Positions 7,558 to 16,318 of a stretch of DNA of 64,000 nt are shown here, in pieces. The stretch is from Alphaproteobacteria bacterium. GTDB lineage: Bacteria > Pseudomonadota > Alphaproteobacteria > UBA9655. A program made the position numbers and the translations under genes. Under the pieces are notes generated by a model. That model made no database searches, was not told the origin of the DNA, and was given only the letters and a program-made list of their open reading frames with translations. The stretch's first letter is position 1, and each line of letters opens with the position of its first letter. The stretch is from positions 48,363 to 112,362 of the forward strand of contig JAIEMB010000007.1 of NCBI GenBank assembly GCA_019752515.1. The letters are read 5' to 3'.

Positions 7558-8481
7558 ATGGTTTTGATAACATCACAACAAGAAACAAAGGAACCGCGAC
7601 GCGATTATATTTGGGGTTTAAGCCCGCTCGGTTTTCATAAAGTTGCTTATGTCGAGTGGGGGAAGAAGACTCACGGCCCAGTTCTTATATGCGCGCATGG
7701 CCTCACCCGCAATTCTCGTGATTTTGATTACCTCTGCAAAGCCATAAAACATAATTATCAAATTGTATGCCCAGATCTCGTTGGCCGCGGTGAGAGCGAT
7801 TATACAGGCAGCAACCTTACATACAATTTTGCTCAATATCTAGCTGATATGGTTACCCTTCTTGCTCGAATTGACTCACAAGAAGTGCACTGGCTTGGGA
7901 CATCACTGGGAGGAATCATTGGAATGATGCTTGCCGCTCAACCCAATAGTCCCATTAAAAGCCTTATTTTGAATGACGTTGGTATGATTATCCCCAGCAT
8001 CGCTCTTCAACGTTTAGGGACATACGCTCGAAATGATGACAGTTTCGCAACTTTTGAAGATGCAAAAAATTACTTTAAAACTGCACTTTCTGGTTTCAAT
8101 ATTATTGATTCAAAGATATGGGATCATATTACTAAATATGGCACAAAACAAGATGAGAAGGGAGGACTCTCTCTTACGTATGATGCCGTTATAGGAGAAA
8201 TTTTTAGGAATGAGGAAACACCTTCCCTTCATTTTGAAACATACTGGCAATCAATTCGTTGTCCCGTTCTTATATTACGGGGAGAAGCATCAGATATGCT
8301 CTTACCCGAAATTATAAAAAAAATGATGTATTTTCGGCCTAATACTAAGGTTATAACAATACCTCAATGCGGCCATGCGCCTTCACTTATGACTATTGAA
8401 CAAATTCAAATTATTGAAAATTGGCTTCATAGCCAAAGCACTCCCTTTCAAAAATTGACCCAAATTGCTCATACACTTTAA
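7558..8481 (+). CDS. Alpha/beta hydrolase
   Basis: A 307-residue alpha/beta-hydrolase fold enzyme without signal peptide. It has the oxyanion HG motif (CAHGLTRNSRDFD), PDLVGRGESD, the nucleophile elbow GTSLGGIIG with Ser near residue 115, an acid residue in LRGEASDML and the catalytic His in CGHAPSLM. The pattern fits small esterases and hydrolases of the MhpC/proline iminopeptidase type; the substrate is unknown. The start codon follows AAAGGGG very closely (two to three bases), so a start a little downstream is possible, but the first conserved strand needs most of the N-terminus. Downstream gene is the broken hslV copy. Confidence 0.8.
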   Translation: MVLITSQQETKEPRRDYIWGLSPLGFHKVAYVEWGKKTHGPVLICAHGLTRNSRDFDYLCKAIKHNYQIVCPDLVGRGESDYTGSNLTYNFAQYLADMVTLLARIDSQEVHWLGTSLGGIIGMMLAAQPNSPIKSLILNDVGMIIPSIALQRLGTYARNDDSFATFEDAKNYFKTALSGFNIIDSKIWDHITKYGTKQDEKGGLSLTYDAVIGEIFRNEETPSLHFETYWQSIRCPVLILRGEASDMLLPEIIKKMMYFRPNTKVITIPQCGHAPSLMTIEQIQIIENWLHSQSTPFQKLTQIAHTL

Positions 8482-8553
8482 TAGAATATAAATTTTTCTA
8501 TGTCCTAATTTGATATTAGAAATATGATCCCAACCTATGGAAGGGAGCGCAAT

Positions 8554-9108
8554 ATGATAACTCATCCACCTTCTTATTTTTATGAAACCACTATCTTATC
8601 TGTACGTAAAGGAAATCAAGTTGTGATGGCTGCAGATAGCCAAGTTATAATGGATGATTTGATCCTCCAATCCAGTGTTCAAAAAATCCGCCGCCTTACT
8701 AATGGCAATATCATTGCAGGTTTCTCAGGACCAACGATAGGAGCACTAGTATTCTTCGATTATCTTAAAGCAAAACTAAAAAAGAATCCCCATCAATTAT
8801 TAAGTAATTATGTCGACTTAGCAACAGACTGACAGAAATACACAGCATTTTCTCACCCTGATACAATGATGTGTGTCATTAGCAAAGCTCATTCACTTGT
8901 TCTCACTGGCTCAGGAGATATATTAGAAGCTGAGGACGGCCTTATTGGGTTTGGCCCTGGGAGCTCCCATGCTTTATCAGCCGCACGACCATTACTGGGA
9001 ATCCAAGATTTATCGGCTCAAGTTATTGCAGAAAAAGCAATGAATACTTCTGCTGAGGTGTGCAATTTCAAAAACAAGAGTTTTATTTTAGAATCTATTG
9101 ATTATTAA
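8554..9108 (+). pseudogene. Second HslV-like protease copy, interrupted by one in-frame TGA
   Basis: Reading from ATG 8554 (AGGGAG at 8542-8547) gives a 184-codon HslV homologue that aligns to the intact HslV at 10591-11145 without gaps through its body, except for a TGA at 8830-8832. That TGA falls exactly on the Trp codon of the intact copy (DLAKDW versus DLATD-stop). After it the frame continues: MMCVISKAHSLVLTGSGD, GFGPGSSHALSAARPLL and so on to TAA at 9108. The Thr following FYE, Asp17 and Lys33 (mature numbering) are kept; Gly18 is Ser. Ten residues just after the stop are diverged. TGA is a normal stop elsewhere in the window, so this is best read as a decaying duplicate. A truncated first fragment could still be made. 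Confidence 0.85.
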
Positions 9109-9124
9109 GGGAAAATAAAATAAG

Positions 9125-9186
9125 AAAAAGGGCGGAGTTAATATGGATGCTAAAAAACACCAAATTGAATACTCCGCCCTATTTTT
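9125..9186. terminator. Inverted repeat between convergent genes, likely bidirectional terminator
   Basis: AGGGCGGAGT at 9129-9138 and ACTCCGCCCT at 9171-9180 are perfect 10-base complementary arms, flanked by a run of A at 9125-9129 and by T at 9182-9186, which would give a U-tract on either strand. It sits between the broken hslV copy (plus strand) and hslU (minus strand), where a shared terminator is expected. The 32-base loop is longer than usual, so a small repeat element remains possible. Confidence 0.6.
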
Positions 9187-9270
9187 AGAATACATTAAAC
9201 CATTTTAAATTGCAAGTCTTTTTGCAAAAAAAGTAAATATTTTTTACATCTTTTTATTTTCTCGGCAAAA

Positions 9271-10587
9271 CTATAAAATGAATTTAGATAAATCGGAGTT
9301 TTTCGCAAGGTCCCCTACGGTTGAACGCACGTGGTCAACTGTAATTACCAAAGATTCTCCACTTTTATCGGATGCTTCAAAGCTAATCTCCTCGAGTAAT
9401 TTTTCAATAACCGTATGAAGTCGTCGTGCTCCAATGTTTTCCACGTTTTGGTTCACCTCGGCCGCAAGGTGTGCGATCTCTCGGATGGCTTCTTCCTCAA
9501 AATGTAAGGTCACCTCTTCTGTCTTTAAGAGTGCCTGGTATTGGGTAATAAGGTTTGCTTCTGGCTCAGTTAAAATCCGAACAAAGTCTTCCGCACTCAG
9601 AGCTTTTAGTTCAACCCGATTGGGAAGCCGCCCTTGAAGTTCGGGAAGCAAATCAGATGGTTTTGCAAGATGAAAAGCGCCTGAAGCTATAAAAAGAATA
9701 TGATCTGTCTTAACGGTTCCATATTTAGTTGAAACAACCGTTCCTTCAAGTAGGGGTAAAAGGTCACGTTGAACGCCTTCCCGACTTACATCCGCCCCAC
9801 CACGTTCGGCGCGCGCTGAAATCTTATCAATTTCATCTAAGAAAACGATCCCATTTTCTTCCACATCTTTCATTGCTTCCTTCACAACCGTATCTTGGTC
9901 AAGAAGCTTATCGCTTTCTTCAGTAATGATGGCTTCAAGGGCTTCGGGAACGCGCATCTTTTTCTGAACTGTGCGTGGTGTTCCCATTTTTCCAAATATA
10001 TCCCCTAAGCTTATCATTCCCATTTGAGTTCCAGGCATACCTGGAATATCAATCGTTGGCATTTGAGAGTTGCTTGTATCTTGGATTTCAATCTCAATTT
10101 CTCTATCATCAAGGGAATGATCTCGTAATTTTTTTCGGAATTTCTTTCGCGTTTCTTCCCCTGCACTTTCTCCAACTAAAACGCTTAAAACGCGTTCCTC
10201 AGCATTGACTTCTGCTTTTGCCCTTACTTCCCGTCTTAACCGCGTTCGTGTCATATTAAGGGAGATTTCCACAAGGTCGCGAATGATTTGCTCAACGTCA
10301 CGCCCTACATATCCAACCTCTGTAAATTTTGTAGCCTCCACCTTAATAAAGGGAGCTTCTGCAAGTCGGGCAAGGCGACGAGCAATTTCCGTTTTGCCCA
10401 CACCTGTTGGACCAATCATCAAAATGTTCTTCGGAAGCACTTCATCTCGCAGACAATCATTGAGTTGCAAACGCCGCCACCTATTGCGAAGAGCAATAGC
10501 AACAGCTCGTTTGGCCTCCTCTTGACCAACAATAAAACGATTTAGCTCTGAAACAATTTCTCGGGGAGTAAAATGAGATAAACGCAT
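9271..10587 (-). CDS. hslU: HslU, ATPase subunit of the HslUV protease
   Basis: A 438-residue AAA+ unfoldase. It has the N-terminal [33 protein letters not shown] block, Walker [10 protein letters not shown], the pore motif [14 protein letters not shown], the I-domain insert (residues about 110-240), Walker [28 protein letters not shown] sensor 2 ([12 protein letters not shown]) and the C-terminal tail ending DLSKFIL that inserts into HslV. Length and motifs are canonical. It lies 3 bases after hslV on the minus strand and is co-transcribed with it. Confidence 0.96.
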   Translation of the reverse strand: MRLSHFTPREIVSELNRFIVGQEEAKRAVAIALRNRWRRLQLNDCLRDEVLPKNILMIGPTGVGKTEIARRLARLAEAPFIKVEATKFTEVGYVGRDVEQIIRDLVEISLNMTRTRLRREVRAKAEVNAEERVLSVLVGESAGEETRKKFRKKLRDHSLDDREIEIEIQDTSNSQMPTIDIPGMPGTQMGMISLGDIFGKMGTPRTVQKKMRVPEALEAIITEESDKLLDQDTVVKEAMKDVEENGIVFLDEIDKISARAERGGADVSREGVQRDLLPLLEGTVVSTKYGTVKTDHILFIASGAFHLAKPSDLLPELQGRLPNRVELKALSAEDFVRILTEPEANLITQYQALLKTEEVTLHFEEEAIREIAHLAAEVNQNVENIGARRLHTVIEKLLEEISFEASDKSGESLVITVDHVRSTVGDLAKNSDLSKFIL

Positions 10588-10590
10588 TTT

Positions 10591-11145
10591 TTAACCTTCA
10601 ATATTTTCTATAATAATATTATTATTTGTATATACACAAATATCAGCTGCTATGTTCATAGCCTTTTGGGCAATCTTCTCAGCCGACAAGTTCTCTATAT
10701 CAATTAAGGCTCTTGCAGCTGATAAAGCATAGGGACCGCCAGAGCCAATACCAATAAGGCCATCTTCAGGCTCGAGCACATCTCCTGTTCCGGTAAGTAT
10801 AAGAGAATGGGTCGAGCTTACAACAGCCATCATGGCTTCTAGCCGTCTAAGATAACGATCACGGCGCCAATCTTTTGCCAGATCAACACAAGCACGTACC
10901 AACTGGTGTGGGTTTTGTTCTAATTTCACCTCAAGTCGCTCAAAGAGAGCAAGCGCATCTGCAGTTGATCCAGCAAACCCAGCTATAACATCCCCTTTAC
11001 CAAGACGCCTTACTTTTCGAACATTCGACTTAAGAACTATGCTGCCCATGGACACCTGTCCGTCCCCAGCCACAACAACATTGTTTCCTTTCCGCACAGA
11101 CAAAATAGTTGTCCCATGCCAAGGGATCATTTTATTTTCCATCAT
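10591..11145 (-). CDS. hslV: HslV, proteasome-related protease subunit
   Basis: Threonine peptidase that forms the double ring degraded-substrate chamber with HslU. After a short propeptide the sequence [12 protein letters not shown] gives the catalytic N-terminal Thr; Asp17 in VVAGDGQVS and Lys33 in NVRKVRR complete the active site. The rest is typical ([49 protein letters not shown]). Start is one of two adjacent ATGs at 11145/11142, or the ATG at 11130 which matches most HslV proteins better. A second, interrupted copy lies at 8554-9108. Confidence 0.95.
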   Translation of the reverse strand: MMENKMIPWHGTTILSVRKGNNVVVAGDGQVSMGSIVLKSNVRKVRRLGKGDVIAGFAGSTADALALFERLEVKLEQNPHQLVRACVDLAKDWRRDRYLRRLEAMMAVVSSTHSLILTGTGDVLEPEDGLIGIGSGGPYALSAARALIDIENLSAEKIAQKAMNIAADICVYTNNNIIIENIEG

Positions 11146-11239
11146 TGGCTCACTTCATAAAATATGTTAAAACGAATATAAAGATGAAACATAACAGCAA
11201 CACTATCCTTTGTCATCATTCAATTGAAGAGGCTATGCA

Positions 11240-11602
11240 ATGGAATATAATCATAACAATATATTTGCCAAAATCTTAAGAAAAGAAATTCCTGCAGATA
11301 TTGTTTATGAGGACGAGTACGCTCTCGCTTTCCATGATATTAATCCTAAGGCTCCCGTTCATATTTTAGTTATACCCAAAGGAGATTTTATCTCTTTTTT
11401 TGACTTTTCAATGAATGCAGCCCCTGAACTTATTGTCGGTTTTCATAAAGCCATTCATCATGTTATTCGCGCATATAAGCTTCAAAACGAGGGGTTTCGT
11501 ATCCTCTCCAATCATGGCGCTAACGCAGGCCAGGAAGTTCCCCACTACCATATTCACATCTTTGGAGGGCGACCTTTGGGTCGAATGTTATCACCTGAAT
11601 GA
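11240..11602 (+). CDS. HIT-family nucleotide-binding protein (HinT-like)
   Basis: A 120-residue histidine-triad protein: IFAKILRKEIPADIVYEDE at the N-terminus, HDINPKAPVHILVIPK in the middle and the HIT motif HYHIHIFGG with His102, His104 and His106. HinT proteins hydrolyse phosphoramidates such as AMP-lysine and are cytosolic. The gene overlaps the next one, rimB-like, by ATGA at 11599-11602, so these are translationally coupled. Confidence 0.92.
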   Translation: MEYNHNNIFAKILRKEIPADIVYEDEYALAFHDINPKAPVHILVIPKGDFISFFDFSMNAAPELIVGFHKAIHHVIRAYKLQNEGFRILSNHGANAGQEVPHYHIHIFGGRPLGRMLSPE

Positions 11603-12060
11603 TAAAGAAAAAAGAAAAAAGGATTATAAAGAAAGTAATAGCTGGGTGGAGAGAGTGGGCACAATTACCAGAGCTCGGCGTTGAAATGATTAAAGTGAAA
11701 GTTGATACAGGCGCAAAAACATCTTCCCTCCATGCTTTTGATGTATCGACTTTTACTCATATGGGAATTGATTGGGTGCAATTTGATGTTCACCCTATTC
11801 AGGATAATGATTTAATTAAGCATACTTGTGCTTGTCCTATTGTAGATTATCGTTGGATCACAAGTTCTACTGGACAAGCACAAAAAAGATTTATTATTCT
11901 CTCTAACTTAAAAATGGGAGAATTCTCACATCGCATTGAAATCTCACTTGCTAACAGGGATGAAATGGGTTTTCGGATGCTTCTCGGACGAACGGCTTTA
12001 AAGGGACATATTCTGGTAGATCCAAGCCATTCTTTTCTCTTAGGTCACAAAGCACATTAA
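11599..12060 (+). CDS. rimB: RimB-like retropepsin (ATP-dependent zinc protease family)
   Basis: A 153-residue aspartic peptidase-like protein. The active-site motif is VKVDTGAKTSSLHAF with Asp near residue 36, and a second conserved block is GFRMLLGRTALKGHILVDPS. In Pseudomonas the homologous RimB acts with RimK and removes or controls glutamate tails added to ribosomal protein S6. The neighbouring rimK (37 bases downstream) makes the same job very likely here. It overlaps the HIT gene by ATGA. Confidence 0.85.
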   Translation: MIKKKEKRIIKKVIAGWREWAQLPELGVEMIKVKVDTGAKTSSLHAFDVSTFTHMGIDWVQFDVHPIQDNDLIKHTCACPIVDYRWITSSTGQAQKRFIILSNLKMGEFSHRIEISLANRDEMGFRMLLGRTALKGHILVDPSHSFLLGHKAH

Positions 12061-12096
12061 TAAAATAGTAAACCAAATTCTGTAGGATAAAGAACT

Positions 12097-13002
12097 ATGA
12101 GACTGATTATGATGGCCAGAAATCCCACACTCTATTCTCACCAACGTTTGGTTGAGGCTGCTTTGGCACGAGGCCATATAATTGATGTTATTGATACACT
12201 TCAAGTGTACATGAATATTGCAACCCATCGCCCTCAAATTAAATATAAAGGACATGCTTTAGAAGGTTATGACGTTGTCATCCCACGAATTGGGGCTTCT
12301 ATCACGATGTATGGCCTTGCTGTTCTTCGTCAGCTTGAAATGATGGGTGTTTGGCCTCTGAATGAGTCGGTTGCCATAGGAAGGTCTCGGGATAAGCTCC
12401 GTTCAATGCAACTTTTAGCCCGTAAAGGAATCGGACTTCCTGTAACAGCCTTTGCCCATTCAACCCAATACACGAATGACATGATTGAAATGGTGGGAGG
12501 CGCTCCAGTTGTTATTAAACTTTTAGAAGGAACTCAAGGGCTGGGTGTTGTTTTAGGAGAAACACTTACCTCAGCACGCAGCGTTATTGAGGCTTTTCGT
12601 GAAGTCAATGTTAACATTCTTGTGCAAGAATATATTAAAGAATCTGCCGCCACAGATATTCGATGTTTAGTTGTGGGTGGAAAGGTTGTGGCGTCTATGA
12701 AACGCAAAGGCCCTGATGGGGATTTCCGCTCCAATCTCCATCGCGGTGGATCAGCAACTGCTGAAAAAATAACCCCTGAAGAACGCTCTATAGCAACACG
12801 AAGTGCCACGATTATGGGCTTAAATGTTTGCGGGGTGGATATATTACGGACGAATCATGGTCCGGTCGTCATGGAAGTAAATTCTTCACCAGGATTAGAA
12901 GGTATTGAAAAAGCAACAGGAATTGATGTTGCAACCAAAATCATTCAATACATTGAAGACCACGCAGCTCCTCATAGCACAAAGACGAAAGGTAAAGGTT
13001 AA
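12097..13002 (+). CDS. rimK: RimK, ATP-grasp glutamate ligase for ribosomal protein S6
   Basis: ATP-grasp ligase of 301 residues. It carries the N-terminal pre-ATP-grasp domain ([18 protein letters not shown]), the [20 protein letters not shown] segment, the ATP-binding lysine in [17 protein letters not shown], the VQEYIKE hinge, [18 protein letters not shown], and the Mg-binding end [15 protein letters not shown]. RimK adds glutamate residues to the C-terminus of S6. It follows rimB; the C-terminal tail beyond the core is Lys-rich. It converges with the L,D-transpeptidase gene, 11 bases apart. Confidence 0.93.
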   Translation: MRLIMMARNPTLYSHQRLVEAALARGHIIDVIDTLQVYMNIATHRPQIKYKGHALEGYDVVIPRIGASITMYGLAVLRQLEMMGVWPLNESVAIGRSRDKLRSMQLLARKGIGLPVTAFAHSTQYTNDMIEMVGGAPVVIKLLEGTQGLGVVLGETLTSARSVIEAFREVNVNILVQEYIKESAATDIRCLVVGGKVVASMKRKGPDGDFRSNLHRGGSATAEKITPEERSIATRSATIMGLNVCGVDILRTNHGPVVMEVNSSPGLEGIEKATGIDVATKIIQYIEDHAAPHSTKTKGKG

Positions 13003-13013
13003 AGAAACTCAGC

Positions 13014-14513
13014 TTATGAAGGTAAAGAAAATATATTTTTCCTCTTGGCCCTTTCTAAGGCTTCCCACACTTTTTTATCCTGGTGATATTCATCATCAAC
13101 GAAATGCATTTTGTGATTTTCATCCTCAAAAACAGTAAAATAGGTCACAAACACAGGAAGAGGTTGGTCAAGTCTTACCCTCCTTGTGGTACTTCCAGAT
13201 GCTTCTTTTTGTATATGGCTGTGCGTCCATTTTTCTGGATCCTGAAAGACAAATTCTGCGAGTTTAGTTGGATCTTGCACACGAATACAGCCGTGGCTAA
13301 AAGATCTTTTCACCTTATCAAATAAGTTCTTTTGTGGCGTCCCATGCAAATAAATGGAAAAAGGGCTATCAATGGTAAAGCGAATTTTACCTAAAGCATT
13401 TGCATTACCTGGGCTTTGCACGATCTGTGTGGATGAGCCTTCAGTAATATGATAGCCTTTTCTAGCATAAGCTTCCGGATTTCTTTGGATTTTTGGCAAT
13501 AGCTCATGAATAATGCTCGCGGGCACATGCCATGAAGGATTAAAGATAATTTCTGTCATGGGGGCGTTGAATACCGGTGTTTTTGTATACTCTTTTCCTG
13601 TAATGATGGGCATATAAAAGGCAGGTATGCCTCCATCCACGGCCTTTAGATAAAATCCAGGAACATTTACTTGAATATAACGAGCTGGTAGAGGATTGGG
13701 GAACCAACGTAAACGTTCAAGATTTACAATGATGGACTGTATGCGCTCTTCCACAGGTATATTTAAAGCTACAAGAGTGCTCCCCCCTACTTTTCCATCA
13801 GGCTCAAGCCCATGAAGCGTTTGGTAGTGTTTGAGGGCTTCTTCTAAAGACTCATCAAACACATCACTGCCTTGCCCTTGGGAAGGAAGAACCTCTTGAG
13901 CCATAAGCTGAGCTCTTAGGGTCTCTACATCTGGCCCCTTATCTCCTATTTTAAGCTTTGTAGCTTTAGGGAGCTGAGGCCAACCTCCTTGGGTTTGTTT
14001 TTGCCTATAAAGGCTTAAAAGCTGCTTGAGATGAGCATATTCAGGAAAAGAAGGAGCAATGCCATGAATCCACCCACATTGATTGGGCACAGAAAGGTAT
14101 CCCTTTAGAAGTTCAACTTCATCGGCAGACACACGATTTATGTGAATGGCCTTATCTACTAAATGCGGATCGAGACGTTCTCCTCTCATATCAGATATAT
14201 AGTTAAGAGCTGCAAGTGTCAGTAAAGAATCAGCTTTTTTTTGTTTATCAGGTGTACTTAAATCTGCTCCTTGAAGGGTTTCCACATAAGGAGCATAGTC
14301 ATCTTTCCAAAGCCCCTCTTCATCGACATGAGAAAGCGCTTCAAGTAAACTCTTTCCGCAAGATGACCATTCACCTCCTTGAATCCAAATTAACTGATCT
14401 TGAACATGTTCATATATCTTTTGAACGCGCTGATCTTGCGGACTAGGTAAAGCATACAAAAAGTTCAAGGAAAGGCTTCCTGCAATGACAAATAAGTAGA
14501 GTTTCTTGATCAT
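13014..14513 (-). CDS. Periplasmic L,D-transpeptidase with peptidoglycan-binding domain (YcbB/LdtD type)
   Basis: A 499-residue secreted enzyme. It has a signal peptide ending near ALPS (residue 23), an N-terminal helical scaffold, a peptidoglycan-binding repeat around residues 190-250 (GDKGPDVETLRAQL and FDESLEEALKHYQTLHGLEPDGKVG), then the YkuD catalytic domain from about residue 280 with the motif HGTPQKNLFDK and RSFSHGCIRVQDP, whose Cys is the nucleophile. Such enzymes form 3-3 crosslinks in peptidoglycan or attach proteins to it. Presence with nlpD, nagZ and ampG shows that this organism keeps a peptidoglycan wall. Confidence 0.92.
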   Translation of the reverse strand: MIKKLYLFVIAGSLSLNFLYALPSPQDQRVQKIYEHVQDQLIWIQGGEWSSCGKSLLEALSHVDEEGLWKDDYAPYVETLQGADLSTPDKQKKADSLLTLAALNYISDMRGERLDPHLVDKAIHINRVSADEVELLKGYLSVPNQCGWIHGIAPSFPEYAHLKQLLSLYRQKQTQGGWPQLPKATKLKIGDKGPDVETLRAQLMAQEVLPSQGQGSDVFDESLEEALKHYQTLHGLEPDGKVGGSTLVALNIPVEERIQSIIVNLERLRWFPNPLPARYIQVNVPGFYLKAVDGGIPAFYMPIITGKEYTKTPVFNAPMTEIIFNPSWHVPASIIHELLPKIQRNPEAYARKGYHITEGSSTQIVQSPGNANALGKIRFTIDSPFSIYLHGTPQKNLFDKVKRSFSHGCIRVQDPTKLAEFVFQDPEKWTHSHIQKEASGSTTRRVRLDQPLPVFVTYFTVFEDENHKMHFVDDEYHQDKKVWEALERAKRKNIFSLPS

Positions 14514-14545
14514 TTTATCTCCTCATACATAACAAAAGGGACCTG

Positions 14546-14574
14546 TTGACGGTCCTCGGAGAGTAAGCTATAAC
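14546..14574 (+). promoter_or_regulatory. Promoter of rpsT
   Basis: TTGACG at 14546-14551 and TATAAC at 14569-14574 are 17 bases apart, close to the sigma-70 consensus with ideal spacing. Transcription would begin near 14581, about 34 bases before the rpsT start codon. This is one of the best promoter matches in the window. Confidence 0.65.
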
Positions 14575-14587
14575 TCCTCTCCACAAC

Positions 14588-14596
14588 TGTGAATAA
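14588..14596 (-). promoter_or_regulatory. Single DnaA-box match upstream of rpsT-dnaA
   Basis: TGTGAATAA reads TTATTCACA on the minus strand, a perfect match to the DnaA box consensus TTATNCACA. It lies between the rpsT promoter and start codon and 380 bases before dnaA. A single box is weak evidence; it could serve autoregulation, and I see no cluster of boxes or AT-rich unwinding region that would mark an origin. Confidence 0.35.
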
Positions 14597-14614
14597 ATTT
14601 ACACAAGGATTATT

Positions 14615-14878
14615 ATGGCACAACACAAATCAGCAATGAAGCGGATTCGGCGAGATGAGAAACAAACTTTACGCAACCATGCTCGCATAGCACGGGTAAG
14701 AACCTTTATTAAAAAAGTAGAAGCAGCTTTAGCTTCAGGGGATAAACCAACTGCACAAGCGGCTTTAAACTTAGCTCAACCTGAAGTCATGCGAGGCGTT
14801 TCAAAAGGAGTCTTGCATCGTAATACGGCGGCTCGTAAGATATCCAGACTCAATGCACGCGTTGCAAAGCTAGCATAA
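14615..14878 (+). CDS. rpsT: 30S ribosomal protein S20
   Basis: An 87-residue basic protein with the S20 signature: [35 protein letters not shown] at the start and [19 protein letters not shown] at the end. It binds 16S rRNA early in 30S assembly. It lies directly upstream of dnaA, an order frequent in alphaproteobacteria, with its own promoter at 14546-14574. A weak 7-base-arm hairpin (14914-14934) follows the gene but lacks a T-run. Confidence 0.97.
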   Translation: MAQHKSAMKRIRRDEKQTLRNHARIARVRTFIKKVEAALASGDKPTAQAALNLAQPEVMRGVSKGVLHRNTAARKISRLNARVAKLA

Positions 14879-14978
14879 CAGAAAGACGTTTATAAAAAAA
14901 ACTCTTTTTTCCAAGAGGTTACAAAGAAACCTCTGAAGCTTTAATTTGACTTGACAACAAAGAAAAACAGGTTTGTGA

Positions 14979-16316
14979 ATGAAGAATACCGCAGTCAAGA
15001 CAGACCTCGAAACACAATGGAAGCATATCCAAGCCCGTCTATTGGATGAATATGGCGAAGCAACATATTCCAGTTGGCTTAAACCTCTTTCTTTTGTTGA
15101 TCACCATGAAGACTGTGTACGCCTGGCTGCTCCCAATGCTTTTATGCGCGATTGGGTTACAAACCACTATGCTGAGCGTGTAAAAACAATCCTGCAAAGC
15201 GAAAATCAACACATCCAGCAACTAGAAGTCATTGTCAATAGCCCTCTTGAAGGAGCCTCCCCATCTGAAGAACCTTTTTTAGATACACCAGAGGTTGGTT
15301 CAAACCTTGACCCTCGTTTTACCTTTACCAATTTTATTGTAGGAAAACCTAATGAACTGGCTCACGCAGCTGCACTTAAGGTCGCGGAATCAGCAGTGGT
15401 TACCTTCAATCCTTTGTTTCTATATGGCGGAGTTGGTCTTGGAAAAACCCATCTAATGCATGCAATCGCATGGCACATTAAGAAGTGCCATCCGAATCGA
15501 AAAGTAATTTATCTCTCTGCTGAAAAGTTCATGTATCAGTTTATTCGTGCATTGCGTTTCAAAGATACGGTTGCCTTTAAAGAACAGTTCCGGTCTGTTG
15601 ATGTTCTCATGATCGATGATGTTCAATTTATTAGTGGGAAAGATTCAACTCAAGAAGAGTTCTTCCATACCTTTAATGCAATTGTAGATCAGAATCATCA
15701 AATTATTATCTCTGCCGATAAATCACCCTCTGATCTTGAGGGAATGGAAGAGCGCCTTAAATCGCGTTTAGGGTGGGGATTAGTTGCAGATATCCACCCT
15801 ACAACTTACGAACTCCGCTTAGGAATTCTTCAAGCTAAAGCAGATCAAATGGGTACGGATGTTCCCCAAAAAGTACTTGAATTTCTGGCTCATAAGATTT
15901 CCTCTAATATTCGTGAACTTGAAGGAGCTTTAACTCGCGTTGTTGCTCATTCAACACTTATAGGTCGCGATATTACTCTTGAGTCTACTCAAGATTTATT
16001 ACGGGATTTATTACGCGCTAATGACCGACGGGTAACCATTGATGAAATTCAAAAAAAGGTTGCGGAATACTATAGCGTTCGTATTTCTGACATGCACTCT
16101 CCTCGAAGAGCACGAGCCGTTGCTCGACCCCGCCAAATCGCTATGTATCTTGCAAAGCAATTCACACAGCGATCTCTACCTGAAATTGGGCGAAAATTTG
16201 GTGGAAGGGACCATACAACTGTCTTACATGCGGTAAAAAAAGTTGAAGAGCTTATGGGGAAAGAAAAGAGTATCTGTGAAGATATTGAATTACTGCGTCG
16301 AACATTGGAGGGTTAA
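14979..16316 (+). CDS. dnaA: Chromosomal replication initiator DnaA
   Basis: A 445-residue DnaA with all four domains: an N-terminal DnaB/DiaA-interacting part (residues 10-85), a short linker, the AAA+ domain starting at FTFTNFIVGKPNELAHAAA with Walker A GGVGLGKT at 150-157 and Walker B DVLMIDDVQF, and the C-terminal DNA-binding domain with the signature GGRDHTTVLHAVKK. It binds DnaA boxes at the origin and opens the duplex. dnaN starts 3 bases after its stop, so the two are co-transcribed. Confidence 0.98.
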   Translation: MKNTAVKTDLETQWKHIQARLLDEYGEATYSSWLKPLSFVDHHEDCVRLAAPNAFMRDWVTNHYAERVKTILQSENQHIQQLEVIVNSPLEGASPSEEPFLDTPEVGSNLDPRFTFTNFIVGKPNELAHAAALKVAESAVVTFNPLFLYGGVGLGKTHLMHAIAWHIKKCHPNRKVIYLSAEKFMYQFIRALRFKDTVAFKEQFRSVDVLMIDDVQFISGKDSTQEEFFHTFNAIVDQNHQIIISADKSPSDLEGMEERLKSRLGWGLVADIHPTTYELRLGILQAKADQMGTDVPQKVLEFLAHKISSNIRELEGALTRVVAHSTLIGRDITLESTQDLLRDLLRANDRRVTIDEIQKKVAEYYSVRISDMHSPRRARAVARPRQIAMYLAKQFTQRSLPEIGRKFGGRDHTTVLHAVKKVEELMGKEKSICEDIELLRRTLEG

Positions 16317-16318
16317 AT

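Noticed and set aside
8830..8832. UGA read as tryptophan
   Set aside because: TGA ends sdhC, tatA, tatB, argS, serS and dprA exactly at overlaps with the next gene, and Trp is coded by TGG throughout, so UGA is a stop in this genome.
14500..15000. Replication origin next to dnaA
   Set aside because: Only one exact DnaA box and no AT-rich repeat region; in many alphaproteobacteria the origin is not at dnaA.
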